From positions 1 through 5,024 of the forward strand of contig WFRQ01000377.1 of NCBI GenBank assembly GCA_015486425.1: a stretch of 5,024 nucleotides of DNA, in the 5' to 3' direction. The position numbers and the translations under genes were made by a program. A model generated the notes under the pieces. It was given only the letters and a program-made list of their open reading frames with translations. It was not told the DNA's origin and did not search any database. Below are positions 1 to 5,024 of the stretch, piece by piece (within the stretch, counting starts at the first letter, position 1; every line of letters starts with the position of its first letter). Source of the stretch: Deltaproteobacteria bacterium (GTDB taxonomy: Bacteria; Desulfobacterota; Dissulfuribacteria; Dissulfuribacterales; QOAL01).

Positions 1-615
1 CACCTTGCCGAGGTTATCCGCGGCAATGCGGATGAACTGCTCGGGCGTCAGGAGGTGCAGAGGCTGCTTGATGCACTTGCAAGGACCAGTCCAAAGGCAG
101 TGGAAGAGGTTACTGAAAGCCTTACCCTGGGGATTATTCAGAAGGTGCTTCAGAATCTGGTAAGGGAAAAAATTTCAATCAGGGACCTGCTTACAATCAC
201 TGAGACTCTGGCAGATTATGCAGGCATGACAAGGGACCCGGATATTCTTACTGAATACGTGAGACAGAAGCTTGGCAGGGCCATTGTTAAGCCTCTTGTC
301 ACTGCTGACAACATGCTGCCTGTAATAACTATTGATCCGGCTATTGAGGAGATGGTCAGAAACAGCGTACAGCAGACTGAACATGGAAGTTTCCTGGCAC
401 TTGATCCGGCCCAGGCACAGCGAATTATTAAATCTGCGCAGTCGGCAGTTGAAGAGGCGTCTGCCAGGGGCTATCAGCCTGTGCTGCTTACAAATCCCGC
501 TGTAAGGCGTCATATCAGAAAACTGGTTGAGAGGTTCATGCCGGATGTAAGTGTCCTTTCCCACGCGGAGATTCCAGGGAATGTGAAACTTGAGTCAATA
601 GCGGTGATCAGGTAA
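1..615 (+). CDS. flhA: Flagellar biosynthesis protein FlhA, C-terminal part (5' end outside window)
   Basis: FlhA is the large inner-membrane component of the flagellar type III export gate. Its cytoplasmic domain binds chaperone-substrate complexes and helps order substrate export. The reading frame is open from base 1 and ends with TAA at 613-615, giving 204 residues. FlhA proteins are usually about 690-700 residues, so this is roughly the last 30 percent, all from the cytoplasmic domain; the membrane segments lie upstream. Recognisable family stretches are the opening HLAEVIRGNADELLGRQEVQ, the central ISIRDLLTITETLADYA, and the end VLSHAEIPGNVKLESIAVIR. A GTG at 55-57 is internal, not a start, because homology continues upstream to the window edge. 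It leads the flagellar cluster, 102 nt before flhF. Identification is secure; only the missing N-terminus is unknown. Confidence 0.96.
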   Translation, partial: HLAEVIRGNADELLGRQEVQRLLDALARTSPKAVEEVTESLTLGIIQKVLQNLVREKISIRDLLTITETLADYAGMTRDPDILTEYVRQKLGRAIVKPLVTADNMLPVITIDPAIEEMVRNSVQQTEHGSFLALDPAQAQRIIKSAQSAVEEASARGYQPVLLTNPAVRRHIRKLVERFMPDVSVLSHAEIPGNVKLESIAVIR

Positions 616-717
616 TGCAGCACCCCCTGAGCAGATACGTGTCAAGCAAAAAAATGTTGTGTGAAAAGCGGCTTTCCGTTATGGGAATTCATCATAGAGA
701 AGGGTGAGCAGTTACCT
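616..717. other. flhA-flhF spacer
   Basis: This 102-nt gap separates flhA from the chosen flhF start. I see no convincing sigma-70, sigma-54 or sigma-28 promoter and no terminator hairpin in it. Read-through transcription from flhA into flhF is therefore the simplest view. Its only clear signal is the flhF ribosome binding site near the end. Confidence 0.5.
700..707 (+). promoter_or_regulatory. Ribosome binding site of flhF
   Basis: AAGGGTGA lies 10 nt before the ATG at 718. It decides the start in favour of 718 over the in-frame GTG at 661, which has no purine-rich stretch at a suitable distance and would prepend residues unlike FlhF. Confidence 0.6.
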
Positions 718-2172
718 ATGAATATAAGAAGATTCAGAGCACATAACGTCAGTGAGGCCCTATCCATGGTAAAGGCCGAGATGGGAGATGATGCGGTTAT
801 CCTCAGTACTGCAAGACGCAGGATAAAGGACAGCTCCGCGGGTACTGCCACCAGCATTGTGGAAGTTGTGGCAGCCATGGATTTTGACGCAGAAGAGCTG
901 GAGTCAAAACATAGTTTGCGCTCTTCTGAAAGCCATGACATGCATCAGGAGGAGGCAGGCAGCAGTGGGCGCATTTCAGATATGAGGCAGGGTACAGCCG
1001 GCGCTGTGAAAAAATCTCGGCCTGTGTCAGGCCGGATCCTCAAGGCATCCGTCAACAGTGATACAGGAAATTCTAATCCTCTATCACAACCTGAAAACCC
1101 AGGTCAGACGCAGGTTGCAGATAGTGGTGAAAAGGATGTACTGCGTCAGGAAATTACAGAACTCAGGGCCCTTGTGGAAAAGATGCTGAACTTCGGAGTG
1201 ACGCAGCAGGGCGGGGCTGAAGGTGCCGGGTCCGCAATGACTGCTGACCATTTCGAGCCAAGAGGCGCTGCTCTTTCATCTTCGCGTTATCCTCTGATGG
1301 TGATGCAGGAGGTGTTTGATTTCCTTGGAATGGACCCTGTAATTCAGCGCGGGTTAGCATCTGCCTTTTTGAAGGTTCATCCTTCCAACAGGCCTGTTAA
1401 TCACAGAACTGTATATTCATGGCTCAGAAATTACTGCAGTGAGAGGGTTGTAAGAGGGCCGCTGGCGCATTCTGATGACAGGCCGTGCTGGTGGGCATTT
1501 ATCGGGCCTACCGGTGTGGGCAAGACCACTACCCTTGCCAAGGTCGCGGCCCATCTTAAGTTTCGCCATGGCCTCAGGGGCCACCTCGTAACTGTTGATA
1601 CCTACAGGCTGGGTGGCGTTGAGCAGCTCAGGAAGTATGCGGCCCTAATGGAAATACCATTTTCTACCGCTAAAAATAGTGGAGAGCTTGTTGGTATTTT
1701 TTCAGACAACAGGGACCTTGATTTTATCCTTGTTGATACCATTGGCCGTAACACCAGATCATCAGAGCATAACGTTGAGCTTGGCAAGATGTTCGATGCA
1801 GTGCCTGGCCTTATGGCGCAGGCATTCCTGTGTGCCACCTACAGATCTGAGGATATGGCGGCTACTGTCAGGACCTACAGGCAGTTTCCTGTTTGCGGCT
1901 GGACAATAAGCAAGACAGATGAGACCGGCTCTCCCGGGGCCCTGTGCACGCCGGTGCTTGGCTGGAGGCTTCCGCTTTCCTACATAACCAATGGCCAGAG
2001 GGTGCCTGAAGACATTAAAAATGCTACGCGCGAGAATGTGATGGAACTGTTATTTTCAAAAGGAGATGCCCGTTTCAGTAGTGACAGCGGATGTGTCCAT
2101 GTAAATCCTGCCGGTAATGAAAAAAGAGATATTGCGACCGGGCATGCTGCAACTGTAGAGGGACAGAGATGA
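718..2172 (+). CDS. flhF: Flagellar biosynthesis GTPase FlhF (SRP-type)
   Basis: FlhF is the third SRP-family GTPase, with Ffh and FtsY. It marks the site of flagellar assembly, usually the pole, and recruits early basal-body parts to the membrane. The product is 484 residues. I chose the ATG at 718 because the protein then starts MNIRRFRAHNVSEALSMVK, the normal FlhF beginning, with an AAGGGTGA ribosome binding site at 700-707; an in-frame GTG at 661 would add 19 unrelated residues. Layout: N-terminal B-domain start with GDDAVILSTARR (about 1-45), a hydrophilic variable linker (about 55-200) with a short possible coiled coil near 142-157, then the NG GTPase domain. G motifs: P-loop GPTGVGKTTT 263-272, DTYRLGG 294-300, DTIGRN 340-345, SKTDE 398-402 in place of TKLDE, and near the end ITNGQRVPEDI. 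The last 35 or so residues are a polar, unconserved tail. The gene overlaps flhG by 4 nt. Confidence 0.96.
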   Translation: MNIRRFRAHNVSEALSMVKAEMGDDAVILSTARRRIKDSSAGTATSIVEVVAAMDFDAEELESKHSLRSSESHDMHQEEAGSSGRISDMRQGTAGAVKKSRPVSGRILKASVNSDTGNSNPLSQPENPGQTQVADSGEKDVLRQEITELRALVEKMLNFGVTQQGGAEGAGSAMTADHFEPRGAALSSSRYPLMVMQEVFDFLGMDPVIQRGLASAFLKVHPSNRPVNHRTVYSWLRNYCSERVVRGPLAHSDDRPCWWAFIGPTGVGKTTTLAKVAAHLKFRHGLRGHLVTVDTYRLGGVEQLRKYAALMEIPFSTAKNSGELVGIFSDNRDLDFILVDTIGRNTRSSEHNVELGKMFDAVPGLMAQAFLCATYRSEDMAATVRTYRQFPVCGWTISKTDETGSPGALCTPVLGWRLPLSYITNGQRVPEDIKNATRENVMELLFSKGDARFSSDSGCVHVNPAGNEKRDIATGHAATVEGQR

Positions 2173-3065
2173 ATCAGGCTGCAACCTTGAAAAAATGGAA
2201 AGAGAACATAATGGCAGAGGATGAGATGTTCACTTCAGCCCGCACAGCTCCAAAGCCCGCGGTAAATCCTCGGGTCATGTGTTTCAGTAGCGGCAAGGGT
2301 GGCGTTGGCAAGACAAGTATGGTTACAAATATTGCCCTGGCCATGGCAAAGCTCGGAAACCGGGTCCTGATACTTGACGCAGACCTTGGCCTTGCCAATG
2401 TGGACGTGATCCTCGGGCTGTCGCCACGGTACTCAATAAAGCACCTGTTTTCAGGTGAAAAGACCCTGGAGGAGATACTGGTACAGGGGCCGGGCGGGAT
2501 TCAGATTCTTCCCTCAGGCTCAGGGGTGCCGGAGCTTGTAAATCTCAGTGAAGGTGAAAAACTCATGCTGTTAAGCGAAATGGAACGTCTTGAGTCACCT
2601 CCTGAGATCATGCTCATTGACACCGCCGCTGGAATAGCTGACAATGTCCTCTATTTTAATATTGCAGCAAGACAGAGGGTTGTGGTAGTGACTCCTGAGC
2701 CCACTTCCATTACAGATGCCTATGCGCTTATAAAGGTGCTGTCAGGCAGGCACCAGATTCGTGATTTCATGATACTTGTGAACTGGGTCAGGAATGAACA
2801 GGAGGCCCGCAAGGTCTTCAAACAGCTTTCAGCAGTGGCTGACAGATTTCTTGGCATGTTGAGGCTGCTTTATATCGGTTATATCCCGAGGGATACAGCA
2901 ATTTCCAGGGCTGTTCGGCAGCAGAAACCGGCCCTTGAGCTCTATCCTGATTCAAAGGCGTGTAAACAGTTTATTAATGTGGCGGAAAATATCCTGAATA
3001 CTGAAAATCAGTGCAGGGATGACGGAAATATAAAATTTTTCTGGAAGCAGCTCCTTGGTATATGA
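2169..3065 (+). CDS. flhG: Flagellar number regulator FlhG (FleN/YlxH), MinD-like ATPase
   Basis: FlhG is a MinD/ParA-family ATPase that controls flagellar number and placement. It binds FlhF, stimulates its GTPase and cycles on and off the membrane. The product has 298 residues, a normal length. The start at 2169 overlaps the flhF stop (ATGA) and has GAGGG at 2158-2162. The extreme N-terminus NQAATLKKW resembles the FlhG activation motif DQAxxLR that contacts FlhF, which supports this start over the internal ATG at 2211. Motifs: deviant Walker A GKGGVGKTS 42-50 with signature Lys43, switch region LILDADLGLANVD 67-79, Walker B-like LIDTAAGIADNV 149-160, and TPEPTSITDAYALIK further on. The C-terminus IKFFWKQLLGI resembles the amphipathic membrane-targeting helix of FlhG/MinD proteins. 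It overlaps fliA by 4 nt. ParA or plain MinD is less likely, given the context and the N-terminal motif. Confidence 0.95.
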   Translation: MNQAATLKKWKENIMAEDEMFTSARTAPKPAVNPRVMCFSSGKGGVGKTSMVTNIALAMAKLGNRVLILDADLGLANVDVILGLSPRYSIKHLFSGEKTLEEILVQGPGGIQILPSGSGVPELVNLSEGEKLMLLSEMERLESPPEIMLIDTAAGIADNVLYFNIAARQRVVVVTPEPTSITDAYALIKVLSGRHQIRDFMILVNWVRNEQEARKVFKQLSAVADRFLGMLRLLYIGYIPRDTAISRAVRQQKPALELYPDSKACKQFINVAENILNTENQCRDDGNIKFFWKQLLGI

Positions 3066-3874
3066 GAATGAATGGCCAGGAAAAATTGACAATAAGGGAT
3101 TACACTGAAGAGTTTTTCGGTGACGGGAAACCTCTGACTCCTGATAGGCGCCAGGAGCTTATAATCAGATATACGCCTCTGGTGAAGTATGTTGCAGGGC
3201 GTCTTGCCTCAAGACTGCCTGCCCACATAACGCCTGAGGATGTAGTGGGTGCCGGTATCATAGGTCTTATGGATGCAATTGAGAAATTCGACAACTCCAA
3301 GAAGATCAAGTTCAAGACCTATGCAGAGTTCAGGATACGTGGGGCCATACTTGATGAGCTGCGTTCTATGGACTGGGTGCCCCGTTCAGTCAGGAAAAAG
3401 GCCACACAGCTTGAAAAGATCTGCCGCAGACTTGAAAAGGATCTTGGACGTCCGCCTGAAGATGAAGAGCTGGCCGAGGCTATGGATATGGATATGTCTG
3501 CCTTTTATAAACTCCTTGATCAGACAAGGAGCGTCCAGTTCCTTGATATTGACGTAATAAGAAGGAGGATGCCTGAGGGTAACGAGGATGATCTTTTTGA
3601 TCTTATTGCAGATGAGGGAGAACATGATCCGTTTGAACTGTTGAACCTTTCGGAAGTAAAGGAGCTGCTGGTAAACTCCATTACAAAACTTCCTGAAAAG
3701 GAGAAGCTGGTAATCTCTCTCTACTATTATGAACAGCTTACCATGCGCGAGATTGGTGAAATTATGGGATATACGGAATCACGCATTTCCCAGATGCACA
3801 CCACGGCCATGATGCGGCTCAGGGCTGATATAGGCACACTCCAGGAAGAACTTGACGGGGAAATGGTGATGTAG
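3062..3874 (+). CDS. fliA: RNA polymerase sigma-28 factor FliA for flagellar genes
   Basis: FliA directs RNA polymerase to late flagellar and chemotaxis promoters and is normally held inactive by the anti-sigma factor FlgM until the hook is finished. The product has 270 residues, slightly longer than enteric FliA (about 240). Sigma region 2 spans about 33-105: LIIRYTPLVKYVAGRLASRL, then DVVGAGIIGLMDAIEKFD (60-77) for core binding, and FKTYAEFRIRGAILDELRSM (84-103) for -10 recognition. Region 3 begins near WVPRSVRKK (105-113) and includes LGRPPEDEELAEAM. Region 4 spans about 207-255, with LPEKEKLVISLYYYEQLT and the helix-turn-helix MREIGEIMGYTESRISQMH (228-246) for -35 binding. The ATG at 3062 overlaps the flhG stop (ATGA). 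There is no good ribosome binding site, so translational coupling is likely. ATG 3068 is a possible alternative start, two codons later. Confidence 0.96.
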   Translation: MRMNGQEKLTIRDYTEEFFGDGKPLTPDRRQELIIRYTPLVKYVAGRLASRLPAHITPEDVVGAGIIGLMDAIEKFDNSKKIKFKTYAEFRIRGAILDELRSMDWVPRSVRKKATQLEKICRRLEKDLGRPPEDEELAEAMDMDMSAFYKLLDQTRSVQFLDIDVIRRRMPEGNEDDLFDLIADEGEHDPFELLNLSEVKELLVNSITKLPEKEKLVISLYYYEQLTMREIGEIMGYTESRISQMHTTAMMRLRADIGTLQEELDGEMVM

Positions 3875-3900
3875 GCGGCCGGTCCGCGTGTCTTTTTCTT
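3875..3900 (+). terminator. Weak terminator-like hairpin after fliA
   Basis: Directly after the fliA TAG, GCGG (3875-3878) can pair with CCGC (3884-3887) around a CCGGT loop, followed by a T-rich stretch with five Ts at 3893-3897. The stem is only 4 bp and the T-run starts several bases after it, so it may be a leaky terminator or no terminator at all. Confidence 0.3.
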
Positions 3901-3946
3901 AGAGTTACATCTCTGCTACACCTGTTTTTTTGTTTTCAGTGTTTGA

Positions 3947-3973
3947 TAAATATTTTTTACATGCCGATGATAA
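3947..3973 (+). promoter_or_regulatory. Candidate sigma-28 (FliA) promoter for cheY
   Basis: TAAATATT (3947-3954) and GATGATAA (3966-3973) are separated by 11 nt. Against the classical FliA consensus TAAAGTTT-N11-GCCGATAA each box matches 6 of 8. A second -10-like box, GCCGATGA (3963-3970, 7 of 8), overlaps but is out of register with the TAAA box. A sigma-70 reading is also possible: TTGATA at 3943-3948, 17 nt, then GATGAT at 3966-3971. The site lies in an AT-rich gap about 90 nt before cheY, right after the gene for the sigma factor itself. It would leave a 5' leader of about 85 nt. Confidence 0.45.
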
Positions 3974-4055
3974 ATAAAAGCCTGAGAGGCAGTGGACGGC
4001 CCGGACAGAGTGGAAAAAATATACCGGGTCATAAAACCGTACAGGAAAATTTATC

Positions 4056-4061
4056 AGGAGG
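4056..4061 (+). promoter_or_regulatory. Strong ribosome binding site of cheY
   Basis: A perfect AGGAGG sits 5 nt before the ATG at 4067. It fixes the cheY start there rather than at the in-frame ATG at 3992, which would add 25 residues not found in CheY proteins. It is the strongest ribosome binding site in the window, consistent with independent, high-level cheY translation. Confidence 0.85.
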
Positions 4062-4066
4062 CAAAA

Positions 4067-4447
4067 ATGGCAATTGATTATAACATGACGGTTATGATCG
4101 TAGATGATTTTGCTACCATGCGCAGGATCGTAAAAAATATTCTAACGCAGCTTGGATTTAAAAATTTTGTTGAGGCAGATGACGGTTCAGTGGCGTGGGA
4201 GATGCTTCAGAAAAATCCTGCAGATTTTATAGTATCTGACTGGAATATGCCCAAGATGACAGGTATAGAGCTGCTCAAGAAGGTCAGGGCAGATGATAAT
4301 CTCAAGGATATTCCATTTCTTATGGTTACCGCAGAGGCACAGAAGGAGAATATCGTTGAGGCCGTAAAGGCACGGGTAAGCAACTATATTGTTAAACCCT
4401 TTACCCCTGAGACACTTGGTGAAAAGATAGAAAAGATTTTTGTCTGA
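4067..4447 (+). CDS. cheY: Chemotaxis response regulator CheY
   Basis: CheY is a single-domain receiver protein. The kinase CheA phosphorylates it, and phospho-CheY then binds FliM/FliN at the flagellar switch and changes rotation. The product has 126 residues, the usual length, with no output domain. Visible catalytic residues are the acidic pair Asp13-Asp14 (VDDFATMRRI), phospho-acceptor Asp58 (IVSDWNMPKMTG), Thr88 (MVTAEA), aromatic Tyr107 and Lys110 in NYIVKPF. The DWNMPxMxG stretch is typical of chemotaxis CheY rather than other receivers. It is separated from fliA by 192 nt with its own likely promoter, so it may be transcribed apart from the flhF-flhG-fliA unit. No cheZ follows within the window, so the phosphatase is encoded elsewhere or replaced by a CheC/FliY/CheX type. 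Oddity: Arg103 stands where related CheYs usually have Gly (KAGVSNYIVKPF). Confidence 0.95.
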   Translation: MAIDYNMTVMIVDDFATMRRIVKNILTQLGFKNFVEADDGSVAWEMLQKNPADFIVSDWNMPKMTGIELLKKVRADDNLKDIPFLMVTAEAQKENIVEAVKARVSNYIVKPFTPETLGEKIEKIFV

Positions 4448-4456
4448 AAGGGCAAT

Positions 4457-4644
4457 ATGGGAGCATTCCCCGTTTGTCCCAATATCATAACTTGCTGCAG
4501 CTATGTAACTTTTTGAGACTGGTTCTGAAACTGTTATGATGTCTCACGAACGTTTTATGCAGGCTTTCTCGCAGAACAAGCCTCAAAAAGCCACACAGCC
4601 TTCGCAATAATAGAAAAGGTGGGACAAACAGGGAATGCTCCCAT
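4457..4644. mobile_element. Candidate MITE-like element with 24-bp terminal inverted repeats
   Basis: Bases 4457-4480 are the reverse complement of 4621-4644 except for one position (C4471 opposite A4630). The arms begin ATGGGAGCATTCCCC and end GTTTGTCCC, enclosing 140 nt that cannot encode a transposase. Nested inside are further complementary pairs: ATCATAAC 4484-4491 with GTTATGAT 4533-4540; CTTTTTGAG 4509-4517 with CTCAAAAAG 4582-4590; TGAGAC 4514-4519 with GTCTCA 4541-4546; AGGCTT 4561-4566 with AAGCCT 4578-4583. Each arm also holds a small GGGA-N4-TCCC hairpin. The left arm starts 9 nt after the cheY stop. The layout suits a non-autonomous transposable element or a structured palindromic repeat. 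No clear target duplication longer than AT is seen, so a structured RNA or 3'-end element is the alternative. Confidence 0.5.
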
Positions 4645-4663
4645 CCCGAGCAATATCCCCGGA

Positions 4664-4699
4664 CATGAAAATCTGATGTGCCCGCCGCGTGTTTTCATG
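4664..4699. repeat. Short inverted repeat CATGAAAA / TTTTCATG
   Basis: CATGAAAA (4664-4671) is the exact reverse complement of TTTTCATG (4692-4699), 20 nt apart. The right half lies inside the first copy of the direct repeat at 4685-4702. The 8-bp arms could pair in DNA or RNA, but the length is modest and may be chance. Confidence 0.35.
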
Positions 4700-4780
4700 G
4701 TAGCTTGCGTATTATCCGTCAGCGAAACAGCAATTGCCTGACGTGACAATTTATATAGAACCGCGTGTGTTTTCATGGTA
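4685..4780. repeat. Direct repeat pair, CCGCGTG...TTTTCATGGTA
   Basis: CCGCGTGTTTTCATGGTA (4685-4702) recurs at 4761-4780 with a GT insertion after CCGCGT. The last 14 bases, GTGTTTTCATGGTA, are identical at 4689-4702 and 4767-4780, exactly 78 nt apart. Between the copies lie CGTCAG (4717-4722) and CTGACG (4738-4743), an inverted repeat around the palindrome GCAATTGC (4730-4737). The repeats could be element ends, a binding-site pair, or debris of a larger duplicated unit. Confidence 0.5.
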
Positions 4781-4860
4781 ATCGCCATTCACGGCGCGGG
4801 CACAACGAACAATGAAAATACGCTCTTGCAGTCTATTAAATTGTGTGCTCAAGGAAGTGG

Positions 4861-4906
4861 GGAAGCAGGAGCTTCCAGTTCATAGCTCCCAAACTGGAGT
4901 TTGGGA
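4861..4906. repeat. Two adjacent perfect palindromes (REP-like)
   Basis: GGAAGC (4861-4866) pairs with GCTTCC (4871-4876) around AGGA. TCCCAAACT (4887-4895) pairs with AGTTTGGGA (4898-4906) around GG. The two hairpins are separated by 10 nt. The arrangement looks like a palindromic extragenic repeat unit. The second stem has only a 2-nt gap, so in single strands its innermost pairs would open to form the loop. No T-run follows, so it is not a typical intrinsic terminator. Confidence 0.55.
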
Positions 4907-4931
4907 ACCAGCAAATTAGAGCTTCTTTTAC

Positions 4932-4959
4932 TTTGAGCCTTGAGCTTTCAGCTTTGAGC
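4932..4959. repeat. Degenerate heptamer tandem repeat, four TTTGAGC-like units
   Basis: Four consecutive 7-mers read TTTGAGC (4932-4938), CTTGAGC (4939-4945), TTTCAGC (4946-4952) and TTTGAGC (4953-4959). Units 1 and 4 are identical; units 2 and 3 each differ at one base. Upstream, GCTCAAGG (4847-4854) is the reverse complement of CCTTGAGC (4938-4945), so the array and that site bracket the palindrome pair at 4861-4906. Confidence 0.55.
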
Positions 4960-4982
4960 TATTTTCGGATAAACGTATATCC

Positions 4983-5000
4983 TTGAAAAGAGCGTTTCAA
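4983..5000. repeat. Short inverted repeat TTGAAA-N6-TTTCAA
   Basis: TTGAAA (4983-4988) and TTTCAA (4995-5000) are reverse complements around AGAGCG. It could be a small operator-like dyad or a hairpin, or the edge of a feature continuing past the window. Six-base arms are short enough to be chance. Confidence 0.25.
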
Positions 5001-5024
5001 AAGTGGCTATGAGCGATATAACTC

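Larger units (their letters stand above)
4448..5024. other. Gene-free, repeat-rich region downstream of cheY
   Basis: No convincing gene is seen in these 577 nt. The longest open frame, 4788-4555 on the minus strand (77 codons), is made largely of repeat sequence and I do not call it. The region carries a 188-bp inverted-repeat-bounded unit (4457-4644), a direct repeat (4685-4702 and 4761-4780), small inverted repeats, two adjacent palindromes (4861-4906) and a degenerate heptamer array (4932-4959). I see no tRNA-like fold or CRISPR array. The density of repeats suggests a landing zone for non-coding mobile or palindromic elements. Confidence 0.6.

Noticed and set aside
175..564. Minus-strand 129-codon frame within flhA
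   Set aside because: It is antisense to clearly conserved FlhA sequence and has no family resemblance of its own.
657..685. Possible sigma-70 promoter TTGTGT-N17-TATGGG before flhF
   Set aside because: Both boxes are poor matches, and the -10 lacks its conserved last bases. Read-through from flhA is simpler.
661..717. In-frame GTG extension of flhF by 19 residues
   Set aside because: The added residues do not resemble FlhF, whose family start matches ATG 718, and a suitable ribosome binding site precedes 718.
3992..4066. In-frame ATG extension of cheY by 25 residues
   Set aside because: CheY homologs start near residue 1 of the 4067 form, and AGGAGG at 4056-4061 lies inside the extension.
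4555..4788. Minus-strand 77-codon open frame
   Set aside because: It overlaps the right arm of the inverted-repeat unit and both direct repeats. It has no recognisable domain and no good ribosome binding site, so it is probably repeat sequence read by chance.
4887..4906. Palindrome as an intrinsic terminator
   Set aside because: The stem is good but no T-run follows, and it lies over 400 nt after cheY.

Overview
The window is part of a polar-flagellum and chemotaxis gene cluster from a Gram-negative bacterium. All five genes lie on the + strand, in the order flhA (3' end only) - flhF - flhG - fliA - cheY, followed by a gene-free, repeat-rich tail. This order is known from Desulfobacterota ('deltaproteobacteria') and, with cheZ added, from Pseudomonas/Vibrio-type gammaproteobacteria. 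Moderate G+C (judged by eye), no cheZ after cheY, and a palindrome-rich intergenic region lean toward Desulfobacterota or a relative. That placement is inference from protein style and gene order, not a database result.

Layout: 1-615 is the C-terminal part of FlhA, the export-gate protein of the flagellar type III secretion system. After a 102-nt gap, 718-2172 encodes FlhF, the SRP-type GTPase that sets flagellar position. flhG (2169-3065) and fliA (3062-3874) follow, each overlapping the previous stop by an ATGA, so flhF-flhG-fliA look translationally coupled. A 192-nt AT-rich spacer follows fliA. It holds a weak terminator-like hairpin and a candidate sigma-28 promoter, then cheY (4067-4447) behind a strong AGGAGG ribosome binding site.

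How the genes work together: FlhF recruits early flagellar components to the pole. FlhG, a MinD-like ATPase, stimulates FlhF GTPase activity and limits flagellar number. FlhA exports flagellar subunits. FliA (sigma-28) switches on late flagellar and chemotaxis genes, plausibly including the adjacent cheY. Phospho-CheY acts on the motor switch.

The last 577 nt (4448-5024) show no convincing gene. They are built of repeats: a 188-bp unit bounded by 24-bp near-perfect inverted repeats starting 9 nt after the cheY stop (MITE-like), an 18/20-bp direct repeat, two tight adjacent palindromes, and a degenerate heptamer tandem run (TTTGAGC-like). This tail is the least explained part of the window. 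The rest is a well-understood flagellar locus, and I see no evidence for a wholly new multi-gene system.
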